Origin: Lysinibacillus capsici
Lineage (GTDB): Bacteria > Bacillota > Bacilli > Bacillales_A > Planococcaceae
Length of the DNA: 64,000 nucleotides
Direction: 5' to 3'
Assembly (NCBI RefSeq): GCF_003367505.1
Contig: NZ_PXXX01000014.1
Coordinates: 29,695-93,694, forward strand
A program made the position numbers and the translations under genes. This document shows positions 1-8,997 of the stretch, in pieces (the first letter of the stretch is position 1; each line of letters starts with the position of its first letter). The notes under the pieces are model-generated. The model saw only the letters and a program-made list of their open reading frames with translations, was not told the origin of the DNA and did not search any database.

Positions 1-50
1 GGGTATATAATTCGATTACATTATTATAAAACATCTTAGGAGGCATTCCA

Positions 51-1445
51 TTGTCGAATTTACAAATCATTCTTAACGTAGCAGTGTTACTTGTGTTCGT
101 TGGAATTTTATATGTTATGAATAAAAAGCACGTTAAGTTTTCTAATCGTGTTTTTGCCGGTTTAGGCTTAGGGATTGTACTTGGTCTTGGACTTCATTTT
201 ATTTATGGTCTCGATTCTGAAGTATTAGCCAAAACAACATCTTGGTACAATATTATCGGTACTGGGTATGTGAAACTGCTCCAAATGGTAGCAATGCCAT
301 TAGTATTTATTTCCATTTTAATTGCATTTACTAAAATGAAGATTGGTAAAAATTTCGGAAAAATGGCAGCACTTATTTTAGCCATTTTAATCGGTACAAC
401 AGCCGTTTCGGCAGCTGTAGGTATTCTTTCTGCAACAGTCTTTGATTTAGATGCAACACAAATTTTACAAGGTGACGCAGAAACTGCACGTGGTCAATAC
501 CTTGAAGAAAAAACAACGGGCTTAGCAGCTCCTGATTTACCAACACAAATTATTGAGTTATTCCCAGCAAATCCGTTCCTTGATTTAACGGGTGCTCGTT
601 CTACTTCAACGATTGCGGTTGTAATTTTCTCAGCATTCCTTGGTTTTGCTTATTTACGTGTGGCACGTAAGGATGAGGGAACAGCAGCTACAATTAAAAA
701 AGGCTTGGATGCCATCTATGCCCTTGTAATGGGTGTTGTAACAATTGTATTACGCTTAACGCCATATGGAATTCTAGCGATTATGGCTCGTACGGTAGCA
801 ACATCTGATTTTGGAGCTATCTATAATTTAGGTAAGTTTGTTATTGCTTCTTATGTAGCTCTATTTATTGTTTTAATCGTACACTTATTAATCATTACAT
901 TAAGTGGTTTAAATCCATTTACGTATTTGAAAAAATCGGCAGAAACATTATTATTCGCCTTTACATCACGTTCTAGTGCTGGTACTTTACCGATGAATAT
1001 TAAAACGCAAACAGGTCGTCTTGGAGTATCTGAGGGGATTGCAAACTTCTCAGGCTCATTCGGATTATCAATCGGTCAAAATGGTTGTGCAGGTGTATAT
1101 CCTGCGATGTTAGCCATTATGATTGCACCGACAGTCGGCATTAATCCACTTGACCCTGTGTTCATTATTACAGTTATTGCAGTAGTAGCAGTTAGCTCAT
1201 TTGGCGTAGCAGGTGTTGGTGGTGGTGCAACATTTGCAGCTATCCTTGTATTATCAGCACTTGATTTACCAATTGCTCTAGCAGGTGTATTAATCTCTGT
1301 TGAGCCTTTAATTGATATGGGTCGTACAGCGTTAAATGTAAGTGGTTCAATGACTGCTGGTGTTACAACAGCGCGTATTACTAAAGAATTAGATACAGAA
1401 ATGTATAATAATAAAGAATTAGGTGCTCAAGTAGCAGACCTATAA
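51..1445 (+). CDS. tcyP: L-cystine importer TcyP (DAACS symporter)
   Basis: Membrane symporter that brings L-cystine into the cell as a sulfur source. It belongs to the dicarboxylate/amino acid:cation symporter family. The 464 residues equal the length of Bacillus TcyP. Long hydrophobic segments cover the whole chain. The conserved transport core is visible as TSRSSAGTLP near residue 305 and GQNGCAGVYPAM near residue 342, with the glycine-rich GVAGVGGGATF further on. The start is TTG with AGGAGG at 38-43. A strong hairpin directly downstream suggests a single-gene transcript. The promoter lies at or beyond the window edge, so regulation cannot be read. The family call is secure; the cystine substrate rests on close resemblance to TcyP. 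Confidence 0.93.
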   Translation: MSNLQIILNVAVLLVFVGILYVMNKKHVKFSNRVFAGLGLGIVLGLGLHFIYGLDSEVLAKTTSWYNIIGTGYVKLLQMVAMPLVFISILIAFTKMKIGKNFGKMAALILAILIGTTAVSAAVGILSATVFDLDATQILQGDAETARGQYLEEKTTGLAAPDLPTQIIELFPANPFLDLTGARSTSTIAVVIFSAFLGFAYLRVARKDEGTAATIKKGLDAIYALVMGVVTIVLRLTPYGILAIMARTVATSDFGAIYNLGKFVIASYVALFIVLIVHLLIITLSGLNPFTYLKKSAETLLFAFTSRSSAGTLPMNIKTQTGRLGVSEGIANFSGSFGLSIGQNGCAGVYPAMLAIMIAPTVGINPLDPVFIITVIAVVAVSSFGVAGVGGGATFAAILVLSALDLPIALAGVLISVEPLIDMGRTALNVSGSMTAGVTTARITKELDTEMYNNKELGAQVADL

Positions 1446-1452
1446 GGTCAAA

Positions 1453-1495
1453 GAAGCCCCGTTAAAGTTAAAACTTTAACGGGGCTTCAGCTTTA
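1453..1495 (+). terminator. Hairpin after tcyP
   Basis: A perfect 17-bp stem (1453-1469 with 1472-1488) and a 2-base loop follow the tcyP stop codon. The 3' tail is only weakly T-rich, so it may act in both directions, also ending the broken gene that comes from the right on the minus strand. Confidence 0.75.
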
Positions 1496-1806
1496 TACGA
1501 TTTTTACATAAAAATCTTTACCGTTGATTAATTCGGATATCTCAATATTATAATTTTGTTTATAGTACTCATAAATATTGTAGGCTAAACCGGAGTGTCC
1601 ATTCAAATAGGTTCCCTTTTTAATCTCTTTACGTGGATTATGGAAATCAAAATATAAGCGTGAATCATGACTCATTGTATTTAAAAAGCAAGAAATTCTT
1701 GTTCTTCAATATGAATTCCCCGTGTATACCGACATTCTCTACGATACGTATCATGTGACACATTTACGGGAGAAGCTTCAAGAATCATTTCAATATGTTT
1801 ATTCAA
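1493..1806 (-). pseudogene. Frameshifted small gene of unknown function
   Basis: I do not recognise the family. On the minus strand a TTG at 1806, preceded by an AAAGGAG ribosome site, opens a 41-codon frame that ends at 1681 inside a run of five T (minus strand). One base more in that run would join it to the frame ending at 1493. This would give a continuous protein of about 104 residues whose second half contains DFHNPRKEIKKGTYLNG and ends FYVKIV. The 3' part has no ribosome site of its own at its ATG (1675). This supports one gene broken by a single-base deletion, or an assembly error in the homopolymer. It shares the hairpin at 1453-1488 with tcyP, in convergent orientation. Confidence 0.6.
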
Positions 1807-1906
1807 ATGATGACAGCTCCTTTCAAATTATAGGTAAAAACCATAAGAACAATCAGCTTTTATTACTTCTAGTATATAATTGTCAGAAAATTATATCAAT
1901 ATTTTT

Positions 1907-2461
1907 CTACCAGTTTTGCTGTTGAATTTCTTCAGCTATTAATTGTAAGTCATAGGCAGTTACTGTTAAAAGATTATAATCATGGGACTCCATATATTTT
2001 TCTGCAAGCCGTTTGATATATTTGGGTGAACCCTCATTTTCTTCATCATAAATTAATAAAAGTCCATCTGTATTTTGGATAATAAATTTGTCCTTCTCAA
2101 TAAATTGCCAAGGAGCTTCATAGGGTTTTTTGGTCACGCTTGTGACAAAATCAGCTTGGGCAATTAATGCTTGATACTTTTCTTTTTTATGATCTTGCCA
2201 ATTTTTCTCTTGCTCTAAAAAAGGTGTGATCACGGCGTATTTTAAAAGTGGGAATTCTTTTTTTAACATTAAAACAACTTCAGCACTCCAAGTTTCTACG
2301 CCCTGCTGACCGCTGATAATAACCCATTCGAGTCCTTCATCAAGCAGTGTACGTAGATGAGCTTCCAGTGCTTTCTTTATGATGACAATACCAGGATGTT
2401 TGTCATTAAAAATACCAAGCTCATGTGGTTTATAGCCAGTAATCATAATACGATGTAACAA
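1907..2461 (-). CDS. ypsA: YpsA-family (DUF1273, SLOG-fold) protein
   Basis: Member of the YpsA/DUF1273 family, which has a Rossmann-like SLOG fold related to nucleotide-binding LOG proteins. In Bacillus it is a cytosolic protein linked to cell division and stress, with no settled reaction. The N-terminal MITGYKPHELGIF motif, the GLEWVIISGQQGVE segment and the acidic C-terminus fit the family. A longer frame reaches 2545 but runs through a neighbouring small gene. I chose TTG at 2461 because AGGGGG sits 7 bases upstream; an ATG at 2446 is the next option. The resulting 184 residues match the usual length. It appears to be the second gene after the 32-residue membrane peptide on the same strand. 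Confidence 0.85.
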   Translation of the reverse strand: MLHRIMITGYKPHELGIFNDKHPGIVIIKKALEAHLRTLLDEGLEWVIISGQQGVETWSAEVVLMLKKEFPLLKYAVITPFLEQEKNWQDHKKEKYQALIAQADFVTSVTKKPYEAPWQFIEKDKFIIQNTDGLLLIYDEENEGSPKYIKRLAEKYMESHDYNLLTVTAYDLQLIAEEIQQQNW

Positions 2462-2531
2462 CAAAATACCCCCTAGGCTGTATAGTTGTAATACTAGTAT
2501 ACAGCAAGGAGGCAAATGAAATCGATATTGT

Positions 2532-2630
2532 CTATGAAAAGGCAAATAGTGTTAAAATTACTGCTACAGCTGCACAAATGCCTAAAAACCACCATGAGTC
2601 TGTAAAGTCTTCTTTTGTGTCACTATTCAT
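2532..2630 (-). CDS. 32-residue single-pass membrane peptide
   Basis: A short frame starts at ATG 2630 with AAAGGAA about 8 bases upstream. It encodes a charged N-terminus (MNSDTKEDFTDS), a tryptophan pair, and one hydrophobic helix of about 18 residues rich in alanine, valine and isoleucine. It lies between the DUF418 gene and ypsA on the same strand. I know no function for it. The good ribosome site and membrane-peptide character favour a real gene. Its presence also argues against the longer N-terminus for ypsA. Confidence 0.6.
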   Translation of the reverse strand: MNSDTKEDFTDSWWFLGICAAVAVILTLFAFS

Positions 2631-2668
2631 AAAAAATATTCCTTTCTAATTTGCTTGTTTGAGGGGTT

Positions 2669-3814
2669 TTATTTTACTTGACCAGTCCAAGACCAATTTG
2701 TCCATATTCGTAAAATTGTTTCAAATGGACCACGTTTAAATTTCTTTAAATAGGCAAGGCTGAAAACACATTGCAGGCTATAAACAACGATTCCGAAAAG
2801 GATTCCGCCAAAGACCCCTAATTTGCCATATAGGCCAAGGCCATAGCCATAAAAAACAGTTGTACAAATGATGGTTTGTAGTAAATAATTGGTTAGTGAT
2901 AGTTTGCCAATGCTCTCAAATGCAGGAGCCAGTAGTTGAACTGGACGGGTGTTATAAATGTATGCTGCGAGGCAAACATAGCCAATCGCTAATAACTGGG
3001 AGCCGCCCATTAATAAAATAGAAGAAAATGCACTTTTACTTTCTATAAAACTTACACTTTTACATACGAGTCCTATAGGTACAAGGAGAGCACCAAGCTT
3101 ATACCATTTCATTTCCTTATTCATCTCCACGAAGGCTTGCTTCTTAGCAAGCGCCATCCCAAACAGGAATAGTGGTGCGTAGAACATAGGTGCAAAAATT
3201 AATATAATGAAAATAAATGAAGAATCATCCATTCCTGGTACTTCGGCATTAGCTCTAAAATCAAAAATTTCTAAGTAGCTGCCGTTAGCGTAAACATCAT
3301 CCGCTTGCTCGATGTATGTGTCTATCTCTTTTTGTTCTTTTTTAGACGTTTCCATAGAGCCGTATGTTAACGCCGTAGTTAGTACAAATAGGATACCAGC
3401 CCAAATAAATAAAGTTTTTGGTTTACGATTAATAAATGGGATTAAAAATAACATCATACAGCCATAAGAAAATAGAATATCGCCTTCCCACAATAAAATA
3501 GAATGTAATAAGCCAAGGGCAATTAATCCTGTTGCACGACGTAAAATAGACCAACGGCTTTTATTCTTTTTTCTGCGGATGGATTCAATTAATTTAATAA
3601 GTGAGAAGCCGAATAAAATAGTGAAGATGGGCATAAACGAGCCTTCAATCACAACTTTTACAAAATATAAAGCCCCGTTATCTAAGGTAGAAAGATTTTT
3701 TAATTCATCTTTGCCATACATCCCGAATTGGAAGATTAGCAAATTTGCCATTAAGATGCCAAATAAACTAAATCCACGCATTGTATCAATGAAAGTAACA
3801 CGATTAGTTGTCAT
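2669..3814 (-). CDS. DUF418 (YeiB/YrkO-like) membrane protein
   Basis: Polytopic membrane protein of the DUF418 family, whose members have about ten hydrophobic helices and no established substrate. The N-terminus carries the typical RVTFIDTMRGFSLFGILMAN signature. The C-terminal third has the family block with FESIGKLSLTNYLLQT (residues about 295-310). It starts at ATG 3814 behind AAGGAGA. It is divergent from a response regulator/sensor kinase pair across about 100 bases. In B. subtilis a DUF418 gene (yrkO) sits beside the yrkPQ two-component genes, so this may be the same arrangement, with the membrane protein as a target. That link is inference. Confidence 0.85.
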   Translation of the reverse strand: MTTNRVTFIDTMRGFSLFGILMANLLIFQFGMYGKDELKNLSTLDNGALYFVKVVIEGSFMPIFTILFGFSLIKLIESIRRKKNKSRWSILRRATGLIALGLLHSILLWEGDILFSYGCMMLFLIPFINRKPKTLFIWAGILFVLTTALTYGSMETSKKEQKEIDTYIEQADDVYANGSYLEIFDFRANAEVPGMDDSSFIFIILIFAPMFYAPLFLFGMALAKKQAFVEMNKEMKWYKLGALLVPIGLVCKSVSFIESKSAFSSILLMGGSQLLAIGYVCLAAYIYNTRPVQLLAPAFESIGKLSLTNYLLQTIICTTVFYGYGLGLYGKLGVFGGILFGIVVYSLQCVFSLAYLKKFKRGPFETILRIWTNWSWTGQVK

Positions 3815-3917
3815 TGCGTTTTATCTCCTTAATTGGTTATCTTATACATATAATAAATAGGGAAGCTTATGGTGAAATAATGACTACCTTAAAGTAATCT
3901 TAAAAGTAGGTGAGGAA

Positions 3918-4619
3918 ATGCAGGAAGCATCAATTTTAGTGTTAGAGGATGAACGTGCCATTGCTGAAATGATTGAAATCATTTTAAGAAAAGAAGGAAT
4001 TAACAATATTACCTTATGTAATACAATTGAAGAAGCAAAAGATGAAATGAATACTAAAACATTTGATTTTTATCTATTAGATATCATGCTACCAGATGGA
4101 AGTGGGCTGGATATTGCGAATAGTATTCGAGAAAAAAGTGATGCCCCTATTTTTTATTTAACCGCAAAAAGTAGTGATGCAGATAAGCTTCGTGGTTTTA
4201 TGAATGGTGCAGATGATTATATTACAAAACCATTTAACCCCTTAGAGCTTGTAGCACGAGTAAAGGTGCAGCTAGTCCGTTATATGAAGAAAAAAGGTGT
4301 ACCAGAAAATCACATATTTACTTGCAGCCGTTTTACATTTGACATTGATGCAGCAGAAATTGAGGTAGACGGTGTAAAGGAAATAATCAGTGGTCGCTTG
4401 TTTCATTTATTAAAATATTTATGTGACAATGCAGGGCAAGTGTTATCAAAAGAGCAAATATACGAACGTGTATGGGGTGATTGTTTATTTGATGATAATA
4501 CAGTGATGGTACATATAAGAAAGCTGCGAGAAAAAATAGAAAAAAATCCTGGAAAGCCAACATGCATTATTACTGTCAGAGGCATTGGCTATAAGCTTGT
4601 TGGGGACATTTCTTCATGA
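3918..4619 (+). CDS. OmpR-family response regulator
   Basis: Cytosolic DNA-binding response regulator. The receiver domain (about residues 4-118) shows the acidic pair E10/D11, the phosphorylatable D55 in LLDIMLPDGSG, T82 and K104 in ITKPF. A winged-helix OmpR/PhoB domain fills residues 130-230, with the WGD turn and TVRGIGYKL at the end. The ATG follows GGTGAGGAA. It overlaps the sensor kinase gene by four bases (ATGA), so the two are cotranslated. The divergent DUF418 gene may be a target. It could correspond to B. subtilis YrkP, but that needs a proper comparison. Confidence 0.92.
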   Translation: MQEASILVLEDERAIAEMIEIILRKEGINNITLCNTIEEAKDEMNTKTFDFYLLDIMLPDGSGLDIANSIREKSDAPIFYLTAKSSDADKLRGFMNGADDYITKPFNPLELVARVKVQLVRYMKKKGVPENHIFTCSRFTFDIDAAEIEVDGVKEIISGRLFHLLKYLCDNAGQVLSKEQIYERVWGDCLFDDNTVMVHIRKLREKIEKNPGKPTCIITVRGIGYKLVGDISS

Positions 4620-6259
4620 AGCCTGCTGGAAAATTAACACTCCGCTTTGTTTCGTATTTCATCATATTCTATCTATTGATCATTTCAGGTTTTATTATGA
4701 GTTTGGTGTTTTTTGCTATTTTTATCAATGACCGTGTTGGTGACAACATTCATGTGATGAGCTCCTTTGAAATCGAAGATGATGCAGTTGTAGAGCAAGG
4801 GAAGACAGTTAAAATTGCTGATTATTTAGTGAAGAGAGCTGAAGAAAATGTTGGACAGCTTTATTTATTTGATCCAACCATGACGATTGTTGATTATACA
4901 GGAGATACATGTGGTCTATGTGGAAAGTCAGATAGTGAAATATTGGCATTGCAGCAACCAGGCATGCATACATGGGAATTGCCGAATTACTACTTATTAT
5001 TTCTTCCAACTACTCCTGTGCAACCACTTTTTGAGGATGCGCTTGAAAACTGGACAGCGACAGGGGACATTTCAGCTGTAACACGGCAACGTCTAAAAGA
5101 AAATAAAGCTAGTGTTGAAATTTATGACGAGCAATGGAATCGAATTGAGGTCATAGGCGAACGTTATGAGAAGCTAAATAAGCCACAATTACTAGAGGAA
5201 AAATACGATATTTTCGAGCATGCGGAGCTGAAGCAAAGTACAGCCTTAGCCAACGATAGGACATTTGTTGTAAGAATGCCTAATCCATCGTATAAGCCAT
5301 TTGAAGAGCCTTTTAATAAGGCAATGGTACTGTTTGTTTCTATCTTCTTTGGGGGACATATTATTTTGCTGTTGGGCGTTATTTTCTTATCTATTAGTAT
5401 TTCACGTCAATTCGTACGACCACTTGTCTATGTGATATCGCGCATTGAGCGACTTACCCAATTCGATTACAGTGAGATTAGTGACAAAAAAATCCATCAT
5501 AAAAAGACGGGTAAGTTGAAAAGAAAATTTAAACTGTTCCAACCTGTAGAAGAGTCACTCAATCACTTATCAGAGCGACTTGATTCAAATGAAAGGCAAA
5601 TCAAGCATGCAGAGCAATTACGGGAGGAGTGGATAACAGGTTTATCGCATGATTTAAAGACCCCGTTAAGCTCAATTTACGGTTATTCAACGATGCTGGC
5701 ATCGGAGGATTATGAGTGGACAAAGGATGAGATGCGTATTTTTGCACAGACCATGCAGGAAAAGGCAACCTATATGGATGCACTTATTCAGGATTTGACG
5801 TATACGTATCAATTAAAAAATAAAGCCATACAGCTAGATAAAGTGGTACTGCCGCTAGCAACATGGCTACCACAATTTGCAGACGAACAGGTGTGTGTGA
5901 AGGTGTATGGTGATGTGTTGTTACAAGCGGATGAGCTTTTACTCAAGCGAATAATGGATAATTTAATTACCAATGCGAAAAAATATACCCCTGAAGGCAC
6001 GAAGGTAATTGTGGAAGCACAACATACTGGTAAAGAAGTAATGCTTACCATTGCTGATCAAGGACCTGGTATTCCACAGGAGGAGCTCGATAATCTATTC
6101 GAACGCTATTATCGAGGTACGAATACAACAGACGATATAACAGGAACAGGGCTAGGACTAGCCATTACGAAGCAGCTCATTGATTTACACAATGGTACAA
6201 TTAGTGTCCGTTCAGGTAAGGATGGGACAATCTTTGTGCTAAAATTTCAATGTCATTAA
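4616..6259 (+). CDS. Membrane sensor histidine kinase
   Basis: Partner kinase of the preceding response regulator. Two membrane helices (about residues 12-38 and 236-262) bracket an external sensor region of about 195 residues. A short HAMP-like linker follows. The DHp domain has phospho-acceptor H345 in GLSHDLKTPL, and the ATPase domain has the N box (NLITNAKKY), DQGPGIP and GTGLGLAI. The external region carries a CGLCG cysteine pair near residue 100, which could respond to redox or metal; that is inference. The gene is translationally coupled to the regulator and ends just before a terminator. Confidence 0.92.
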   Translation: MKPAGKLTLRFVSYFIIFYLLIISGFIMSLVFFAIFINDRVGDNIHVMSSFEIEDDAVVEQGKTVKIADYLVKRAEENVGQLYLFDPTMTIVDYTGDTCGLCGKSDSEILALQQPGMHTWELPNYYLLFLPTTPVQPLFEDALENWTATGDISAVTRQRLKENKASVEIYDEQWNRIEVIGERYEKLNKPQLLEEKYDIFEHAELKQSTALANDRTFVVRMPNPSYKPFEEPFNKAMVLFVSIFFGGHIILLLGVIFLSISISRQFVRPLVYVISRIERLTQFDYSEISDKKIHHKKTGKLKRKFKLFQPVEESLNHLSERLDSNERQIKHAEQLREEWITGLSHDLKTPLSSIYGYSTMLASEDYEWTKDEMRIFAQTMQEKATYMDALIQDLTYTYQLKNKAIQLDKVVLPLATWLPQFADEQVCVKVYGDVLLQADELLLKRIMDNLITNAKKYTPEGTKVIVEAQHTGKEVMLTIADQGPGIPQEELDNLFERYYRGTNTTDDITGTGLGLAITKQLIDLHNGTISVRSGKDGTIFVLKFQCH

Positions 6260-6328
6260 GTTGAATCTCTGGGCTTTCTTAAGATTGTACAAAGGTCTGT
6301 CATAGAACTTAATTTCATTCAACAGAGT

Positions 6329-6370
6329 AAAGAGGTATCAAAGTGTTCATTTGATACCTCTTTTTTTATT
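6329..6370 (+). terminator. Terminator after the two-component operon
   Basis: A 14-bp perfect stem (6329-6342 with 6350-6363) and a run of T end the kinase transcript. It overlaps the end of the convergent TetR gene and can serve both strands. Confidence 0.9.
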
Positions 6371-7277
6371 TATTTTTCGTACATCGTTCAGCGGGCTGTT
6401 CAATTTTTACGTAACGCCATAAGTTATTGGCGATGTCACGGGCTTCTGCGATATGTTCTGTGCCGACGAAAGCTTTACGGAAAGGTGTAAGAAGTGATTC
6501 GATGATAAAAAGCTTTGGTTTTTCCTTCTGCAATTCTTCTAATAAGAATTGTGCATACTCCAAACCTTCCATTGTTTCGTTATTCGATAATCCCTTTGTA
6601 AATCCTTGTAGTTGTTCAATAACCATTCCTTTTGTAACGGTTTTATAGTTCACGACATTTTGAATGGTATTAATCATTTCAACACTTACGATAATCTCTT
6701 TTGACTCAAGCATAGTGGGTATAATTACGCTAATATTGCGCAATGCTACACGTACAATAGCTTCTCGATTGATATATTTATAATCGGCAATAAAGACAGC
6801 ACGTAGAGTGAGGTTAATCATTCCAAGTGTTTGAACAGCACATTCATAGCTAATAGGGCTAATCTCTTCTCCAAAGACTTGTACTAGACGATTGGCGAGC
6901 CATTCTAGTTCTTGTAAATGGTAATTAATAATAATTTTTTTTAGTTCTTTATCTCTTGATTGGAAGATGGATTCGAATATCTGTACTAAATTATGTTCAC
7001 GATTGACATACATGAGAACAGCGACTTGCTGCGTCAATACCTCTAAATCTGTAGGGTCTTTGCCATAAATGAGCTCATGGCGACGATTACTAGCTTCTTC
7101 GCGACCTTCATCTAAGATGGCGATTAAGCATTCATTTTTCGAAGTAAAATGATTATAAAATGTACCTTTAGAGATTTTAGCCGCATTGATGATGTCATTA
7201 ATTGATGTATCTAGAAAGCCTTTTTCAATAAAAAGTTCACGTGCTGCTGTTATAATTTGTCTTTTTCTTTTGTTCAT
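6366..7277 (-). CDS. Long TetR/AcrR-family repressor of the adjacent exporter
   Basis: Cytosolic TetR-type transcription factor. The N-terminal HTH (residues 1-60) has the typical IITAARELFIEKGFLDTSINDI and GTFYNHFTSKNECL signatures. At 303 residues it is about 100 longer than a normal TetR protein. The extra C-terminal part is helical and of unknown role. It is divergent from a DHA2 drug exporter, and both promoters carry a similar 14-base site. It very likely represses both genes until a drug binds; the ligand is unknown. It ends inside the shared terminator at 6329-6370. Confidence 0.9.
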   Translation of the reverse strand: MNKRKRQIITAARELFIEKGFLDTSINDIINAAKISKGTFYNHFTSKNECLIAILDEGREEASNRRHELIYGKDPTDLEVLTQQVAVLMYVNREHNLVQIFESIFQSRDKELKKIIINYHLQELEWLANRLVQVFGEEISPISYECAVQTLGMINLTLRAVFIADYKYINREAIVRVALRNISVIIPTMLESKEIIVSVEMINTIQNVVNYKTVTKGMVIEQLQGFTKGLSNNETMEGLEYAQFLLEELQKEKPKLFIIESLLTPFRKAFVGTEHIAEARDIANNLWRYVKIEQPAERCTKNK

Positions 7278-7297
7278 AACCTCACCTTTTTTATAAT

Positions 7298-7315
7298 ATT
7301 ATACTCTTATTCTAC
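7298..7315 (-). promoter_or_regulatory. TetR promoter -10 with operator-like site
   Basis: On the minus strand a TATAAT (7303-7298) lies about 20 bases before the repressor start. GTAGAATAAGAGTA (7315-7302) sits immediately upstream of it. This site matches 12 of 14 bases with the site inside the exporter promoter. Confidence 0.6.
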
Positions 7316-7364
7316 ACTTGGAATGCTTTTATATCAACGTTTATAAAAAATATAAACTTATTTG

Positions 7365-7393
7365 TTGAAAAAAGTAGACTACGAGTATAAAAT
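7365..7393 (+). promoter_or_regulatory. Exporter promoter with operator in the spacer
   Basis: TTGAAA (7365-7370), a 17-base spacer and TAAAAT (7388-7393) make a good sigma-A promoter for the MFS gene. The spacer contains GTAGACTACGAGTA at 7374-7387, whose first nine bases form a palindrome around a central base. It is near-identical to the site by the repressor's own promoter. Repressor bound here would block RNA polymerase. Confidence 0.65.
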
Positions 7394-7434
7394 AAGTTTT
7401 ATCGTAAAACACAAGAAAGAATTGAGGGATATAA

Positions 7435-8949
7435 ATGAATAGTGAGCAAACAATGAAAAAGCCCCCTTATGGCATGATAGCTATTCTATTTGTGGGTGCT
7501 TTTGTTGCTTTTCTAAATAACACATTGTTGAATGTGGCATTACCAACAATCATGAAAGATTTTGGGATCACCTATTCAAAAGTACAATGGTTAGCAACAG
7601 GGTATATGCTTGTGAGCGGTATTCTAGTGCCTGCTTCAGCATTCTTTGTGACACGCTTTAAAAATAGACATTTATTTATTACAGCGATGTCTATCTTTAC
7701 AATTGGTACAATTATGGCAGGTTTCGCTCCTAATTTTGGCGTGCTGCTAGCAGGTCGTATGGTGCAAGCAGCCGGAGCTTCTAGTATGTCACCACTTTTA
7801 ATGAACGTTATGCTAACAAGCTTCCCGAAAGAAAAGCGTGGGGCAGCAATGGGGATCTTTGGTTTAGTTATGATTATGGCGCCAGCAATTGGTCCTACAT
7901 TATCAGGGTATATTGTGGAACATCATGATTGGCGTATGCTTTTCCAAATGATTATTCCATTTGCTTTAATTAGTTTATTATTTGGTGTTTGGAAATTAAG
8001 AAACGTGATGGAGACACGTGAAGTTCACTTAGATTTCCTTTCAGTACTTTTATCAACAGTTGCATTTGGTGGTATTTTATACGGCTTTAGTACAGCAGGA
8101 GATAAAGGTTGGTCAAGTCCATGGGTATATGGCACAATTACAATTGGCTTCATCGCTTTAATTATTTTCGTTGTTAAACAGCTGAAAATGGATGAGCCAT
8201 TACTGGAACTACGTATCTATAAATATCCAATGTTTGCTTTAGGGTCTGTTATCTCAGTTATTGTCTCTATGGCAATGTTCTCAGGGATGATTTTAACACC
8301 AGCATATGTACAGTCTATCCGTGGTATCGAACCATTTGAAGCAGGCTTAATGATGCTTCCAGGAGCACTTGTCATGGGGATTATGTCACCAATCACTGGT
8401 AAGCTTTTCGATAAATTTGGTCCACGTGTGTTAGCCATTATTGGATTAACGATTACAACAATCGCAACTTTCGGTTTAACAAAGTTAGAAATTGATTCAA
8501 GCTACACATATATCGTATCGATGTATACAATTCGTATGTTCGGTATGTCGATGGTCATGATGCCTATTATGACAAACGGTTTAAATCAACTACCACAAAT
8601 AATGAATCCACATGGTACAGCGATTAACAATACATTACAGCAGGTATCAGGAGCAATCGGTAGTGCGATCCTTGTAACATTTATGAATAATCGTACAAAA
8701 GTTAAAGCGGAAGAATTAATTGCAGAAGCCAAAGCGAATGCTGCACAATCAGGAGCAGCGCCTACAGCAGAGCAAATGCAACAAATGCAAGATCAGATTA
8801 TGCAAACTGCCTTATTAGATGGTATTACGCATTCCTTCTTAATTGCAGCTGGTATAACAGTGATTGCAGTGGTACTTGCATTCTTCTTGAAACGCGTAAA
8901 AGTTGAAAGCGCAGCAGCGTCAATGGATTTAAAAAAACCAACTAAATAA
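7435..8949 (+). CDS. DHA2 (EmrB/QacA, LmrB-like) MFS drug exporter
   Basis: Proton-driven multidrug exporter of the 14-helix DHA2 family in the cytoplasmic membrane. The 504 residues, the N-terminal FLNNTLLNVALPTIMKDF, the WLATGYML motif and the motif C region (GLVMIMAPAIGPTLSGYIVE, about residues 142-161) are typical. A polar, glutamine-rich stretch before the last helix is also usual in LmrB-like exporters. It starts at ATG behind GAGGGA and stands alone before a terminator. The neighbouring TetR gene is the likely repressor. The substrate cannot be read from sequence. Confidence 0.92.
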   Translation: MNSEQTMKKPPYGMIAILFVGAFVAFLNNTLLNVALPTIMKDFGITYSKVQWLATGYMLVSGILVPASAFFVTRFKNRHLFITAMSIFTIGTIMAGFAPNFGVLLAGRMVQAAGASSMSPLLMNVMLTSFPKEKRGAAMGIFGLVMIMAPAIGPTLSGYIVEHHDWRMLFQMIIPFALISLLFGVWKLRNVMETREVHLDFLSVLLSTVAFGGILYGFSTAGDKGWSSPWVYGTITIGFIALIIFVVKQLKMDEPLLELRIYKYPMFALGSVISVIVSMAMFSGMILTPAYVQSIRGIEPFEAGLMMLPGALVMGIMSPITGKLFDKFGPRVLAIIGLTITTIATFGLTKLEIDSSYTYIVSMYTIRMFGMSMVMMPIMTNGLNQLPQIMNPHGTAINNTLQQVSGAIGSAILVTFMNNRTKVKAEELIAEAKANAAQSGAAPTAEQMQQMQDQIMQTALLDGITHSFLIAAGITVIAVVLAFFLKRVKVESAAASMDLKKPTK

Positions 8950-8956
8950 ACAAAGT

Positions 8957-8997
8957 AGCCCTAGTCAGTAAATATTTACTGGCTAGGGCTTTTTTTA
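8957..8997 (+). terminator. Terminator after the MFS gene
   Basis: A stem starting AGCCCTAG at 8957 pairs through to CTAGGGCT ending at 8990, with an AT-rich centre and then seven T. It is a standard intrinsic terminator. Confidence 0.92.

Noticed and set aside
2462..2545. N-terminal extension of the ypsA frame to 2545
   Set aside because: It overlaps a better-formed 32-codon gene, has no ribosome site, and its sequence is unlike YpsA; the AGGGGG site points to 2461.
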